From NCBI GenBank assembly GCA_039679375.1, contig JBDKVA010000153.1, forward strand, positions 1 to 37,468: a stretch of DNA of 37,468 nt. The letters run 5' to 3'. Under the pieces are notes generated by a model. It saw only the letters and a list, made by a program, of their open reading frames with translations. It was not told the origin of the DNA and made no database searches. Of this stretch, positions 28,682 through 34,490 are shown piece by piece. Source of the DNA: JBDKVA01 sp039679375. Its GTDB lineage: Bacteria; Bacillota; Clostridia; Acetivibrionales; DTU013. A program made the position numbers and the translations under genes. The first letter of the stretch is position 1; the number at the start of each line of letters is the position of its first letter.

Positions 28682-28730
28682 TACACATTTTTAGCGATTG
28701 TTTCTATCAAGACGCTTGCTGATATTTTAT

Positions 28731-28843
28731 TATAAGTTGAACAAATAATTTGGGTTAATGAACGAATAAAATTTGTTCAACATTAAATCAAGGTAACACA
28801 TATGAAAAAAATTTGTAATCCCGATTCTTTTTTTCAATGTATA
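28731..28843 (-). repeat. MITE-like element, right copy (inverted relative to the left copy)
   Basis: About 113 bases that match 12127-12241 on the opposite strand, including 46 identical consecutive bases and the inner inverted pair (28736-28746 with 28771-28781, again 24 bases apart). Differences lie mainly at 28748-28765 and 28812-28826. It sits between the convergent STAND and Mrr-like genes, where its hairpins could act on transcript ends. Confidence 0.7.
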
Positions 28844-28867
28844 TGTTTTACATATGAATACTTTAAT

Positions 28868-29377
28868 TCACTCATTGATCTGCAGAACTTCTCTTCCTTT
28901 TTGGACTTCCTTGCACATTTCAAGAAGCTGATCCCCATTTATACATTCAATAACGCTTTTATGGCAAAATTTCTTTGTGCTTTGCTTATAATCACCCAAG
29001 GTTATAAGTATTCCTCTGCTGATTGAATTTATTTGCATAAGGTGAGCCAATTTCATTCCGGCTTCAACATCAATAGTATGATTTATTGCGTGTTTCCATA
29101 TCTCAGCATATTTTATATCATTAATAATAAAGCCGTTTCCGTATTCTCCGCATTTATCCGTAATTTTAACTTTATTTCCTTTTCGCTTAAAGACTTCTGC
29201 TATTACATTCTGAAAATCCATTGAACGCATATAGAGTAAGTCTTCTTTCGTATTTATACTTTCAAGAAGATTATTTATTTTAAACTTGTAAAATACAGAG
29301 TGAATGAATATAAATAAATCATATATAAGTATTATTATAAAAAGCTGCAATAATAGTAAAATAATCATAGTTATCAC
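28868..29377 (-). CDS. Membrane-anchored degenerate Mrr-like restriction-endonuclease-fold protein
   Basis: A 169-residue protein with one N-terminal membrane helix (residues 2-27) and a C-terminal region that follows the Mrr_cat pattern: MDFQNVIAEVFKRKGNKVKITD at 53-74, then a core ending RGILITLGDYKQSTKKF and INGDQLLEMCK. The catalytic landmarks look damaged: the usual DGGID reads YGNGF (N81 where Asp is expected), and the QxK segment reads AEIWKH. It may be inactive and bind DNA or a partner, or use shifted residues. AGGTGA lies 6 bases before the ATG. It is convergent with the STAND gene, with the MITE-like element between, and a terminator lies upstream. Fold assignment moderate. Confidence 0.65.
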   Translation of the reverse strand: MITMIILLLLQLFIIILIYDLFIFIHSVFYKFKINNLLESINTKEDLLYMRSMDFQNVIAEVFKRKGNKVKITDKCGEYGNGFIINDIKYAEIWKHAINHTIDVEAGMKLAHLMQINSISRGILITLGDYKQSTKKFCHKSVIECINGDQLLEMCKEVQKGREVLQINE

Positions 29378-29496
29378 CTATAATTAATCTGCACAGAAAA
29401 AGCAATAATATACTTACTCATTTACCCTGCTTGCGGATCATATATGACATGGAAGTATAATCTATATATAATTTTAGCATAAACCTAAATAAAAGT

Positions 29497-29530
29497 AAAA
29501 AGGTACCAGCTCTATTGTTGATACCTTTTT
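29497..29530 (-). terminator. Bidirectional-looking terminator downstream of the transaldolase gene
   Basis: AAAAAGGTA at 29497-29505 pairs with TACCTTTTT at 29522-29530 around a 16-base loop, giving a run of T on either strand. It lies 79 bases after the stop of the minus-strand transaldolase gene and upstream of the Mrr-like gene, so it would end the former's transcript. The stem is short in GC, so efficiency may be modest. The rest of 29378-29608 shows nothing else. Confidence 0.6.
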
Positions 29531-29608
29531 GATCATGCTGCTCTTGAGGAGGTAGCTTCTCCGCCTGAATTTACTATAGATTATATTACTTGTTATTTTT
29601 AATTACGG

Positions 29609-30307
29609 CTATTCAATAGGCTGCTGACCGTTTAAAAGATCCAGGATATATTTTTTTTCATACCTGCGTCTCCAATCCTTTGCAAAGTCAATAATTGCAG
29701 CATCCGTCAAGGGATGATACAGCATCGACGCCAGTAATTCCGGCTGCACGGTAACGGCATGCGCTCCCACCATGCTGATTCTATGTACCTGTTCAACATT
29801 TTTAAAGCTTGCAGCCAAAACCTTCGTTTCAAGATTATAGTTTTTCAACAAATTGGTTATGTCGGCCACCACTCCAACACCGTCACTTGAAATGTTATCA
29901 AGTCTGTTTACGTAAGGAGCAACATAATCAGCACCTATTCTGGCAGCTATCAGAGCTTGCTGCTGGGTAAATATTGCCGTCGCGGTAATTTTAAAGCCCA
30001 TTTTTTTAAGGATCTTCATCGCCTTTAAACCCGGTTCAAAAGTTGGTATTTTTATATACAAATTTCCGTTTATGAAATCTTTAAGCGCTATTGCCTCTTT
30101 AACTATATCTTCGGATTCAATTTTTGTCGTTTGGATATGAAACATGCCATCTTTACCCAAAATTTCTCTGATTTGCTTCAGCAATGTAACATAGTCTGTT
30201 TTTTCTCTGGAGATAATTGTTGGATTTGTCGTCACCCCATCTATAGGATAGCTTTCATAAGCTTTTCTAATACCCTCTACATTGGCTGTATCAAGTAAAT
30301 ATTGCAT
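29609..30307 (-). CDS. fsa: Transaldolase-family protein, fructose-6-phosphate aldolase type
   Basis: A 232-residue small transaldolase. Asp6 (YLLDTANVE), VTTNPTI at 25-31, the Schiff-base Lys86 (LYIKIPTF), TATAIFT at 108-114, YVAPYVNRLDN at 128-138 with Tyr132 and VLAASFKN fit the FSA/TalC subfamily. That subfamily either makes and cleaves fructose 6-phosphate from dihydroxyacetone and glyceraldehyde 3-phosphate or acts as a compact transaldolase in the pentose phosphate pathway; sequence alone does not separate the two well. The length is normal. AGGAG lies 7 bases before the ATG. It appears to be a single-gene unit, preceded by the ClC gene on the same strand with an 81-base gap. Confidence 0.9.
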   Translation of the reverse strand: MQYLLDTANVEGIRKAYESYPIDGVTTNPTIISREKTDYVTLLKQIREILGKDGMFHIQTTKIESEDIVKEAIALKDFINGNLYIKIPTFEPGLKAMKILKKMGFKITATAIFTQQQALIAARIGADYVAPYVNRLDNISSDGVGVVADITNLLKNYNLETKVLAASFKNVEQVHRISMVGAHAVTVQPELLASMLYHPLTDAAIIDFAKDWRRRYEKKYILDLLNGQQPIE

Positions 30308-30388
30308 AACCTCACTCCTAACTAATGTTCGTTAAATATTTATCACATATAGTTTATCACTTTTGAAATACTTAGTCCAATGCTATCT

Positions 30389-31645
30389 TTACTTTGCGTT
30401 TATATTGATGTATTCCGCCCTGAGCTTGGAATACATGATTTTTTGGGTGCTGTAAAGGCCGTAATAGCCCGAGAGCATATAGCTGATCGCACAGGTAATT
30501 GCAAATAATATCAGCCCGTCTGCTCCAAAAGTTTCAATACTCAAAATAATGGATGCAATGGGGCAATTCACAACACTGCAGAAAAGCGCAACCAATCCGA
30601 TCGCCGCACCAAATCCGGCTCCTATCCCCAAAAGGCCGCCTGCAACGCAGCCCAGGGTGGCGCCGATAAAAAATGTCGGTACAATTTCTCCGCCTTTATA
30701 GCCTGCGCCGATTGTAATCGCAGTAAAGATGATTTTGAGTAAAAATGCTTCCGGTCTGGCGCTTCCGCTTATAGCATCCGTGATGATGTTCATGCCGGCA
30801 CCGTTGTAATCTCTCGTCTGCAGTAAAAACGTGAGAGCGCTGATTGCAAGTCCGCCCGCCATTATACGTACAAACTCATTTTTAAATATTCTTTTCATGA
30901 AGGCTCTTGTCTGTTTCATTGTCATACAAAAAACGATACTGACCACTGCACAAATCACTGCAAGTCCGATGGTCTTCGCCAGAACGGAGAGGGAAATTTC
31001 GGGTACATTCACGTAGGAAAAGCTGATCGGCTTAACTCCAAAATAAAGCGAAACCTTAAAGGCCACAAGGGAAGATATGATACATGGAACCAGGCCGGAG
31101 TAGTAAATTACTCCGACACTGATCACCTCCAGTGCAAAAAAAGCTGCTGTCAGCGGAGTGCCAAATAGCGCCGCAAATACACTGCTCATTCCACAAAGAG
31201 TGATGATGTGCATATCTTTTTCGTCAAGCCGGAAGATACGGCCGATCACGGAACCAATGCTCCCGCCAAGCTGCAATGCCGCGCCCTCTCTGCCTGCGGA
31301 GCCGCCAAAAAGATGAGTTATTACCGTGCTTATAAAAATGAGCGGTGCCAAAGCAGGCGGTACCTTTTCATCGCTGCGTACCGAGCTTATAACTTCATTT
31401 GTACCGGTGTTTTCCGCTATTCGGCAAAGCTTATACAGAGATAAAATAACAACACCGCCTGCAGGCAAGAACCATATGATCCATTCATGCCCTGTCCGAA
31501 AGACGGTGGCAAATTCCACGCTTTTATGGAACAGCGTCCCCACAACTCCGCCAAGTAGGCCTGTGCACCCCGCAATGAACCCCCATTTCAAAAAAGTAAC
31601 AGCATAGTTTAGTGCGGATTCTATTTTATCCTTAAACATCTTCAA
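30389..31645 (-). CDS. ClC-family anion channel/antiporter, possibly fluoride type (CLC-F-like)
   Basis: A 418-residue membrane protein with the ClC fold: GGSAGREGAALQLGG at 114-128 with the gating Glu120, FGTPLTAAFFALEV at 161-174, YKGGEIVPTFFIGATLG and the C-terminal GLVALFCSVVNCPIASIILSIE. The usual chloride-selectivity motif GSGIP reads GTNEVI (81-86) and there are no CBS domains. Loss of the GSGIP Ser is known from CLC-F fluoride/proton antiporters, so fluoride export is possible. No fluoride riboswitch is visible upstream. The TTG at 31645 has GGTGAG six bases upstream; the ATG two codons later is the alternative start. Its leader holds the long palindrome at 31671-31770. Confidence 0.88.
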   Translation of the reverse strand: MKMFKDKIESALNYAVTFLKWGFIAGCTGLLGGVVGTLFHKSVEFATVFRTGHEWIIWFLPAGGVVILSLYKLCRIAENTGTNEVISSVRSDEKVPPALAPLIFISTVITHLFGGSAGREGAALQLGGSIGSVIGRIFRLDEKDMHIITLCGMSSVFAALFGTPLTAAFFALEVISVGVIYYSGLVPCIISSLVAFKVSLYFGVKPISFSYVNVPEISLSVLAKTIGLAVICAVVSIVFCMTMKQTRAFMKRIFKNEFVRIMAGGLAISALTFLLQTRDYNGAGMNIITDAISGSARPEAFLLKIIFTAITIGAGYKGGEIVPTFFIGATLGCVAGGLLGIGAGFGAAIGLVALFCSVVNCPIASIILSIETFGADGLILFAITCAISYMLSGYYGLYSTQKIMYSKLRAEYININAK

Positions 31646-31670
31646 TTATATCTCACCCTATACATTTATT

Positions 31671-31770
31671 TATATTGAATGAATTAATTTTCTTTACGAA
31701 TAGCTGCGCAAACAGCAGTGATCCTATGATGTTTGCGTAGATAGGCGTTTAGAAAATTTCATTCAATTAA
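31671..31770 (-). promoter_or_regulatory. Long nested palindrome in the ClC gene leader
   Basis: The inner arms 31704-31714 and 31730-31740 match at 10 of 11 positions. The outer arms 31674-31694 and 31751-31767 also pair (ATTGAATGAA and its inverse, then ATTTTCT) with a 3-base insertion, and about half the bases between the two stems can pair. Overall it makes one imperfect hairpin of about 95 bases ending 26 bases before the TTG start. It could be a leader RNA structure or a small MITE; it does not match the fluoride riboswitch pattern I know. Confidence 0.55.
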
Positions 31771-31935
31771 TATATCAACTAAAGTATAACCAAATTCGTA
31801 TATTATGGCTACAATATTTTCTTAAAGGCAAACACTTTCTATGAAAACATACTTCACAGGTAAAAGAAATAATGGAGCAGTCCGGCGCGGCAGAGATTAT
31901 ACAGGATTAGGGCTTATAGCTTTTATGGATTTATG

Positions 31936-31996
31936 TTCAATTCCTATTAATCCTATGGTATAATTAGGGCATGCTTAACGGATAAAGCTTTATCCG
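31936..31996 (+). promoter_or_regulatory. Promoter-like pair with an 18-base operator palindrome
   Basis: TATAAT at 31959-31964, preceded by TGG to make an extended -10, has a weak -35 (TTCAAT, 31936-31941) at 17-base spacing. Fifteen bases on, CGGATAAAGCTTTATCCG at 31979-31996 is a perfect 18-base palindrome placed over the expected early transcript. It would drive transcription rightward into the two micro-ORFs and then into the IS110 flank. The first gene it once served is not recognisable. Confidence 0.45.
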
Positions 31997-32360
31997 ATAA
32001 GTGATAAGGATTTGGAGATTAACTATATGAAGTCAAGCTAATTTTAACGAAAACCAGGATGTAAAATATGGGAACACAGAACCTTGAAAAGAGCATAAAC
32101 AAACAGGCCTTACTCCTGTAGAGATCTGCAGAGCAAAGCTCAGGGCAATGCAAAACCTCCCAAGGAAGACAGCATCACCGCCACTTCTCGGATGATTTGC
32201 TTACGCAAATCTTTGATTCCACCGGAGTTTATCGCTTTGGTTTTCCAGGGAACAGTAAAAAAGGAACAGCGCAAAACTGTTCCCCGCAAACCTTAACAGC
32301 CGCTCAGGTCGCACTCCTGCGGAGCCCTATCCTGCATATTAAGGAAAAGCAGGGTTATTA

Positions 32361-33539
32361 TTACCCAAACTGCGACGCAAAATTCTGTCCCGTCCTAAGA
32401 AGATGGAACAATACCCGTACCAGTTTTTTGGCCACATGAGTCAAGGCTACGTAATAATGCTTGCCTTCGGAGAGCTTTTTCTCGAAGTACGTGGAAAATG
32501 TTTCATCCCGGTAAGCAACAAGCCGTGCGCCCTGCATCAGACCCCAGCGCAGATAAGTCGAACCGCGTTTGACCATTGATGTCGAGCTGGCGTTGTACTG
32601 GCCGGACTGGTAAATCGAAGGGTCAAGACCCGCAAATGCAAGCAGTTTAGCCGGGTTTGAGAAATTCTCAATGCTTCCGATTTCGGAAACGAGAATTGCG
32701 CCGAGCACGTATCCAATGCCGGGGATCGACAGAACCGGGGACTGAACATCATCCATGATTCGCTTGATTTCCGAATCCAGCAGATCGATTTCGCCCTGCA
32801 GGTTCTGGATAAGCCGGATGGTTTGGCGAAGCTCAAAGCCAATAGCCCCGCTGTCGTGACCAATTGAATTGCGGGCGAGCTCTCGGATCTGTTTGGCTTT
32901 CTCACTTCCGTACTTCCCCTTTGAATTAGCCGATAGCAAGTTCGTCAAGCGCACAATACTGGCTTTTGCAATGTCCTGAGCGGTTGGGAACTCCGACAGC
33001 ATGGCGTAGCATGACTTCTGGTTTACAGACCATACAGCGCTTGGTAGTTCGGGGAAGAGTATTGTGATGAGGCGGGAAAGTGAAAGTTTCAGCTTTGACC
33101 TCATAGAAACAAGCCTGTGGCGGCTGCGGGTAAGATTACGAAGCTCGGAAATTGGCAATACTGGTTGTGAATAGGACTTGGAATCGTCCGAAAACAGCAG
33201 CGTAGCCAAAAACTTGCAATCGGATTTATCCGTCTTGGTCTTTCGCAGGCTCTGCGCCTTGCGCAACAGATTTACAGAAAGCGGATTGTAAATCCTAACG
33301 CACAGACGTTTTTGCAGTAGGTAGTTTTGGATATTGATGCTGTAATGGCCAGTCGATTCGAGTCCTATTCTTGCGTCCGAAAGGTCGGATGTGCTCGAGA
33401 ACCCCGTGATTTCTGCGATCAATTCCTCAAAGCCCTGCTTGTTGTTTTTTATGACGAAGGTTGATAATGCTTCGCCGTTTTCGTTTAAGATACAGCAGTC
33501 GTGCTTAGATTTCGCTACGTCGATGCCAACATATAGCAT
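32361..33539 (-). CDS. IS110-family transposase (RuvC-like DEDD plus serine-containing C-terminal domain)
   Basis: A 392-residue recombinase. The N-terminal RuvC-like domain starts MLYVGIDVAKSKHDCC (first catalytic Asp in GID), has Glu in GLESTGHYS, and Asp-containing KTKTDKSDCK near residue 100. The C-terminal Transposase_20 domain has ILSIPGIGYVLGAILVSEIG, LLAFAGLDPSIYQSG and the serine-bearing STSMVKRGSTYLRWGLMQGA. AGGAGG precedes the ATG at 33539; an open frame continues 19 codons upstream to 33596 but overlaps the leader. The gene looks intact, with normal length and no stops, so the element may be active. IS110 enzymes use a bridge RNA to choose target and donor. Confidence 0.92.
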   Translation of the reverse strand: MLYVGIDVAKSKHDCCILNENGEALSTFVIKNNKQGFEELIAEITGFSSTSDLSDARIGLESTGHYSINIQNYLLQKRLCVRIYNPLSVNLLRKAQSLRKTKTDKSDCKFLATLLFSDDSKSYSQPVLPISELRNLTRSRHRLVSMRSKLKLSLSRLITILFPELPSAVWSVNQKSCYAMLSEFPTAQDIAKASIVRLTNLLSANSKGKYGSEKAKQIRELARNSIGHDSGAIGFELRQTIRLIQNLQGEIDLLDSEIKRIMDDVQSPVLSIPGIGYVLGAILVSEIGSIENFSNPAKLLAFAGLDPSIYQSGQYNASSTSMVKRGSTYLRWGLMQGARLVAYRDETFSTYFEKKLSEGKHYYVALTHVAKKLVRVLFHLLRTGQNFASQFG

Positions 33540-33599
33540 GCAAATGTTCCTCCTAAATAGTTTTGACGCTGCTTTAACTCCATAGCTTCTGAGCATCTT

Positions 33600-33755
33600 A
33601 GCCTTGTTCGAGATAAAACGTCAAGCGTTATCTAACTGATCAAAAATTTAGCACAGAGCTGTGGTTGTAGCCTCCAAAGGAACCAGTCAGCTAACAGCCG
33701 CTGTAGGGATGAAAACCAAGCCACAGCGTCTGTTGATAGTATGGAGCTATCAAAC
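33600..33755 (-). ncRNA. Candidate bridge RNA region of the IS110 element
   Basis: The 200 bases upstream of the transposase are non-coding and foldable. CTATCAA and TTGATAG (33733-33753) form a 5' stem-loop in the minus-strand RNA, CCACAGC at 33721-33727 pairs with GCTGTGG at 33658-33664 to close a large internal loop, and smaller stems lie inside (around 33690-33705). A 5' hairpin followed by large internal loops upstream of the transposase is what bridge RNAs of the IS110 group look like. Loop matches to target and donor ends were not tested. Confidence 0.4.
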
Positions 33756-33814
33756 AAATTTTATTGAAAGGAATGTATGATGAACTCCATATTTTCATTA
33801 TACAAGGAATGAAT

Positions 33815-34252
33815 ATGAAAATCTCGACAAAAGGCCGTTATGCTCTGCGAGTCATGGTAGATCTGGCACAGCATGGCGGCGAAAAATATATATCGCTCAA
33901 AGAAATTTCCGAAAGGCAGGAAATTTCAATGAAATACCTTGAAATGATCGTTGGAATATTGAGCAGAGCCGGGTTTGTCCTGAGCCTTCGGGGAAAAAGC
34001 GGCGGTTACAGGCTGGCGAAAAAGCCGCGCGAATATACCGCAGGGCAAATTTTAAAGCTGACGGAAGGCAACCTTGCACCTGTTGCCTGTCTCGAAAGCG
34101 AAACAAATCAATGCACAAGGGCGGAGAACTGTATTACCCTTCCCATGTGGCAGAAACTCGACAGGTTAATCAATGAATATCTGGAAAGCATTACAATAGA
34201 GGATTTGATCCATCAGCAAAGCGAACTTGCAGGAAACGAATACTGCATCTAA
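33815..34252 (+). CDS. Rrf2-family transcriptional regulator (CymR/IscR type) of sulfur metabolism
   Basis: A 145-residue winged-helix regulator: MKISTKGRYALRVMVDLA at the start, recognition region EISMKYLEMIVGILSRAGFV and wing LRGKSGGYRLA. AAGGA lies 6 bases before the ATG at 33815, and the family's conserved start begins exactly there; the frame is open 17 codons further up to 33764 but without support. Three cysteines, C92, C100 and C106, resemble the IscR [2Fe-2S] ligand set (C-x5-C-x5-C) with a wider first gap. The gene lies directly upstream of metY and cysK, as CymR-like repressors of cysteine synthesis often do. The inverted repeat at 34283-34341 is the likely operator. The IS110 element inserted just upstream may have changed its promoter. 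Confidence 0.9.
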   Translation: MKISTKGRYALRVMVDLAQHGGEKYISLKEISERQEISMKYLEMIVGILSRAGFVLSLRGKSGGYRLAKKPREYTAGQILKLTEGNLAPVACLESETNQCTRAENCITLPMWQKLDRLINEYLESITIEDLIHQQSELAGNEYCI

Positions 34253-34282
34253 ATGTCATCTGTTGATAAATAATTTTGCCAA

Positions 34283-34341
34283 AATTCCTATTGACATGGT
34301 GGGGATAACATCATATAATTCATATAATACCGATAGGAATT
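34283..34341. promoter_or_regulatory. Putative Rrf2/CymR operator around the metY-cysK promoter
   Basis: AATTCCTAT at 34283-34291 and ATAGGAATT at 34333-34341 are perfect 9-base inverted arms. One touches the -35 box, the other covers the start of the transcript. GGAATT-containing half-sites are typical for CymR-like Rrf2 proteins. Two bound dimers at these sites would block the promoter; this is inferred from position and from the regulator gene next door. Confidence 0.55.
34291..34319 (+). promoter_or_regulatory. Near-perfect sigma-A promoter of the leader peptide-metY-cysK operon
   Basis: TTGACA at 34291-34296 and TATAAT at 34314-34319 are both full consensus, separated by exactly 17 bases. 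Transcription would start near 34326, about 40 bases before the leader peptide ATG. Such a strong promoter needs a repressor and attenuation, and both are suggested by the flanking sequence. Confidence 0.85.
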
Positions 34342-34364
34342 GATCAATTAAGGAGCTGAGCCTG

Positions 34365-34436
34365 ATGAAACTGTTACTCGAAAAGCTGTTGAGACAGAAC
34401 TCAAGGAACGGACGAATGTGTTGCTGTTGTAAATAA
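34365..34436 (+). CDS. 23-residue leader peptide with four consecutive Cys codons
   Basis: ATG at 34365, AGGAG 9 bases upstream, stop TAA at 34434-34436. The peptide starts MKLLLEKLLRQ and ends GRMCCCCK; the codons TGT TGC TGT TGT at 34419-34430 lie just before the end. It is the first ORF after the strong promoter and precedes metY by 54 bases. A run of codons for the pathway's end product at the end of a short leader is the hallmark of amino-acid-responsive attenuation; poly-Cys leader peptides are known before cysteine genes in Actinobacteria. Ribosome stalling at the Cys codons when Cys-tRNA is scarce would reach the segment that pairs with the metY ribosome site. The mechanism is inferred; the ORF and its codons are seen directly. 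Confidence 0.8.
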   Translation: MKLLLEKLLRQNSRNGRMCCCCK

Positions 34437-34442
34437 AAAGCA

Positions 34443-34478
34443 TCTCTTAAAACATTAAGCTTAAAAATTAAAAAGAGA
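34443..34478 (+). promoter_or_regulatory. Possible hairpin masking the metY ribosome binding site
   Basis: TCTCTT at 34443-34448 is complementary to AAGAGA at 34473-34478, which is part of the AGAGAGG ribosome site of metY. The pair is only 6 bases with AT-rich flanks, so it is weak. It lies 12 bases after the last Cys codon, within reach of a stalled ribosome, so stalling would free the site. No T-run terminator is present, so control would act on translation. Confidence 0.4.
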
Positions 34479-34490
34479 GGATTTTAGACA

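Larger units (their letters stand above)
31646..32360. other. 715-base region without a clear gene: ClC leader, orphan promoter, IS110 flank
   Basis: From left to right it holds the ClC leader palindrome, an ORF of 40 codons at 31841-31963 with no good ribosome site, a promoter-like pair and an 18-base palindrome (31936-31996), two tiny ORFs with ribosome sites (one begins GGAG-ATG AAG TCA AGC TAA near 32027; one of 17 codons begins near 32068), and DNA with several hairpins next to the transposase. These are 32194-32200 with 32205-32211, and 32248-32256 with 32276-32284. It reads like the start of a transcription unit interrupted by the insertion element, but the lost gene cannot be identified. 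Confidence 0.5.
32361..33755 (-). mobile_element. IS110-family insertion sequence (approximate extent)
   Basis: The extent covers the transposase gene and its structured upstream region. IS110 elements lack long terminal inverted repeats and usually make no target duplication, so the exact ends cannot be read without an empty site. The right edge is set near the 33733-33753 hairpin, just before the native upstream sequence of the Rrf2 gene. The left edge may lie somewhat below 32361. Confidence 0.6.

Noticed and set aside
31646..31800. Fluoride riboswitch upstream of the ClC gene
   Set aside because: The conserved fluoride riboswitch core pattern is not visible; only a long palindrome is present.
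31841..31963. 40-codon plus-strand ORF upstream of the orphan promoter
   Set aside because: No ribosome site at proper distance, no recognisable protein, and it overlaps the promoter-like TATAAT.
32197..32439. 80-codon plus-strand ORF at the transposase 3' end
   Set aside because: It overlaps the transposase C-terminus on the other strand and lacks a ribosome site.
34253..34490. SAM riboswitch or T-box upstream of metY
   Set aside because: The leader is too short and lacks the conserved SAM-I or T-box sequences; the Cys leader peptide explains the region better.
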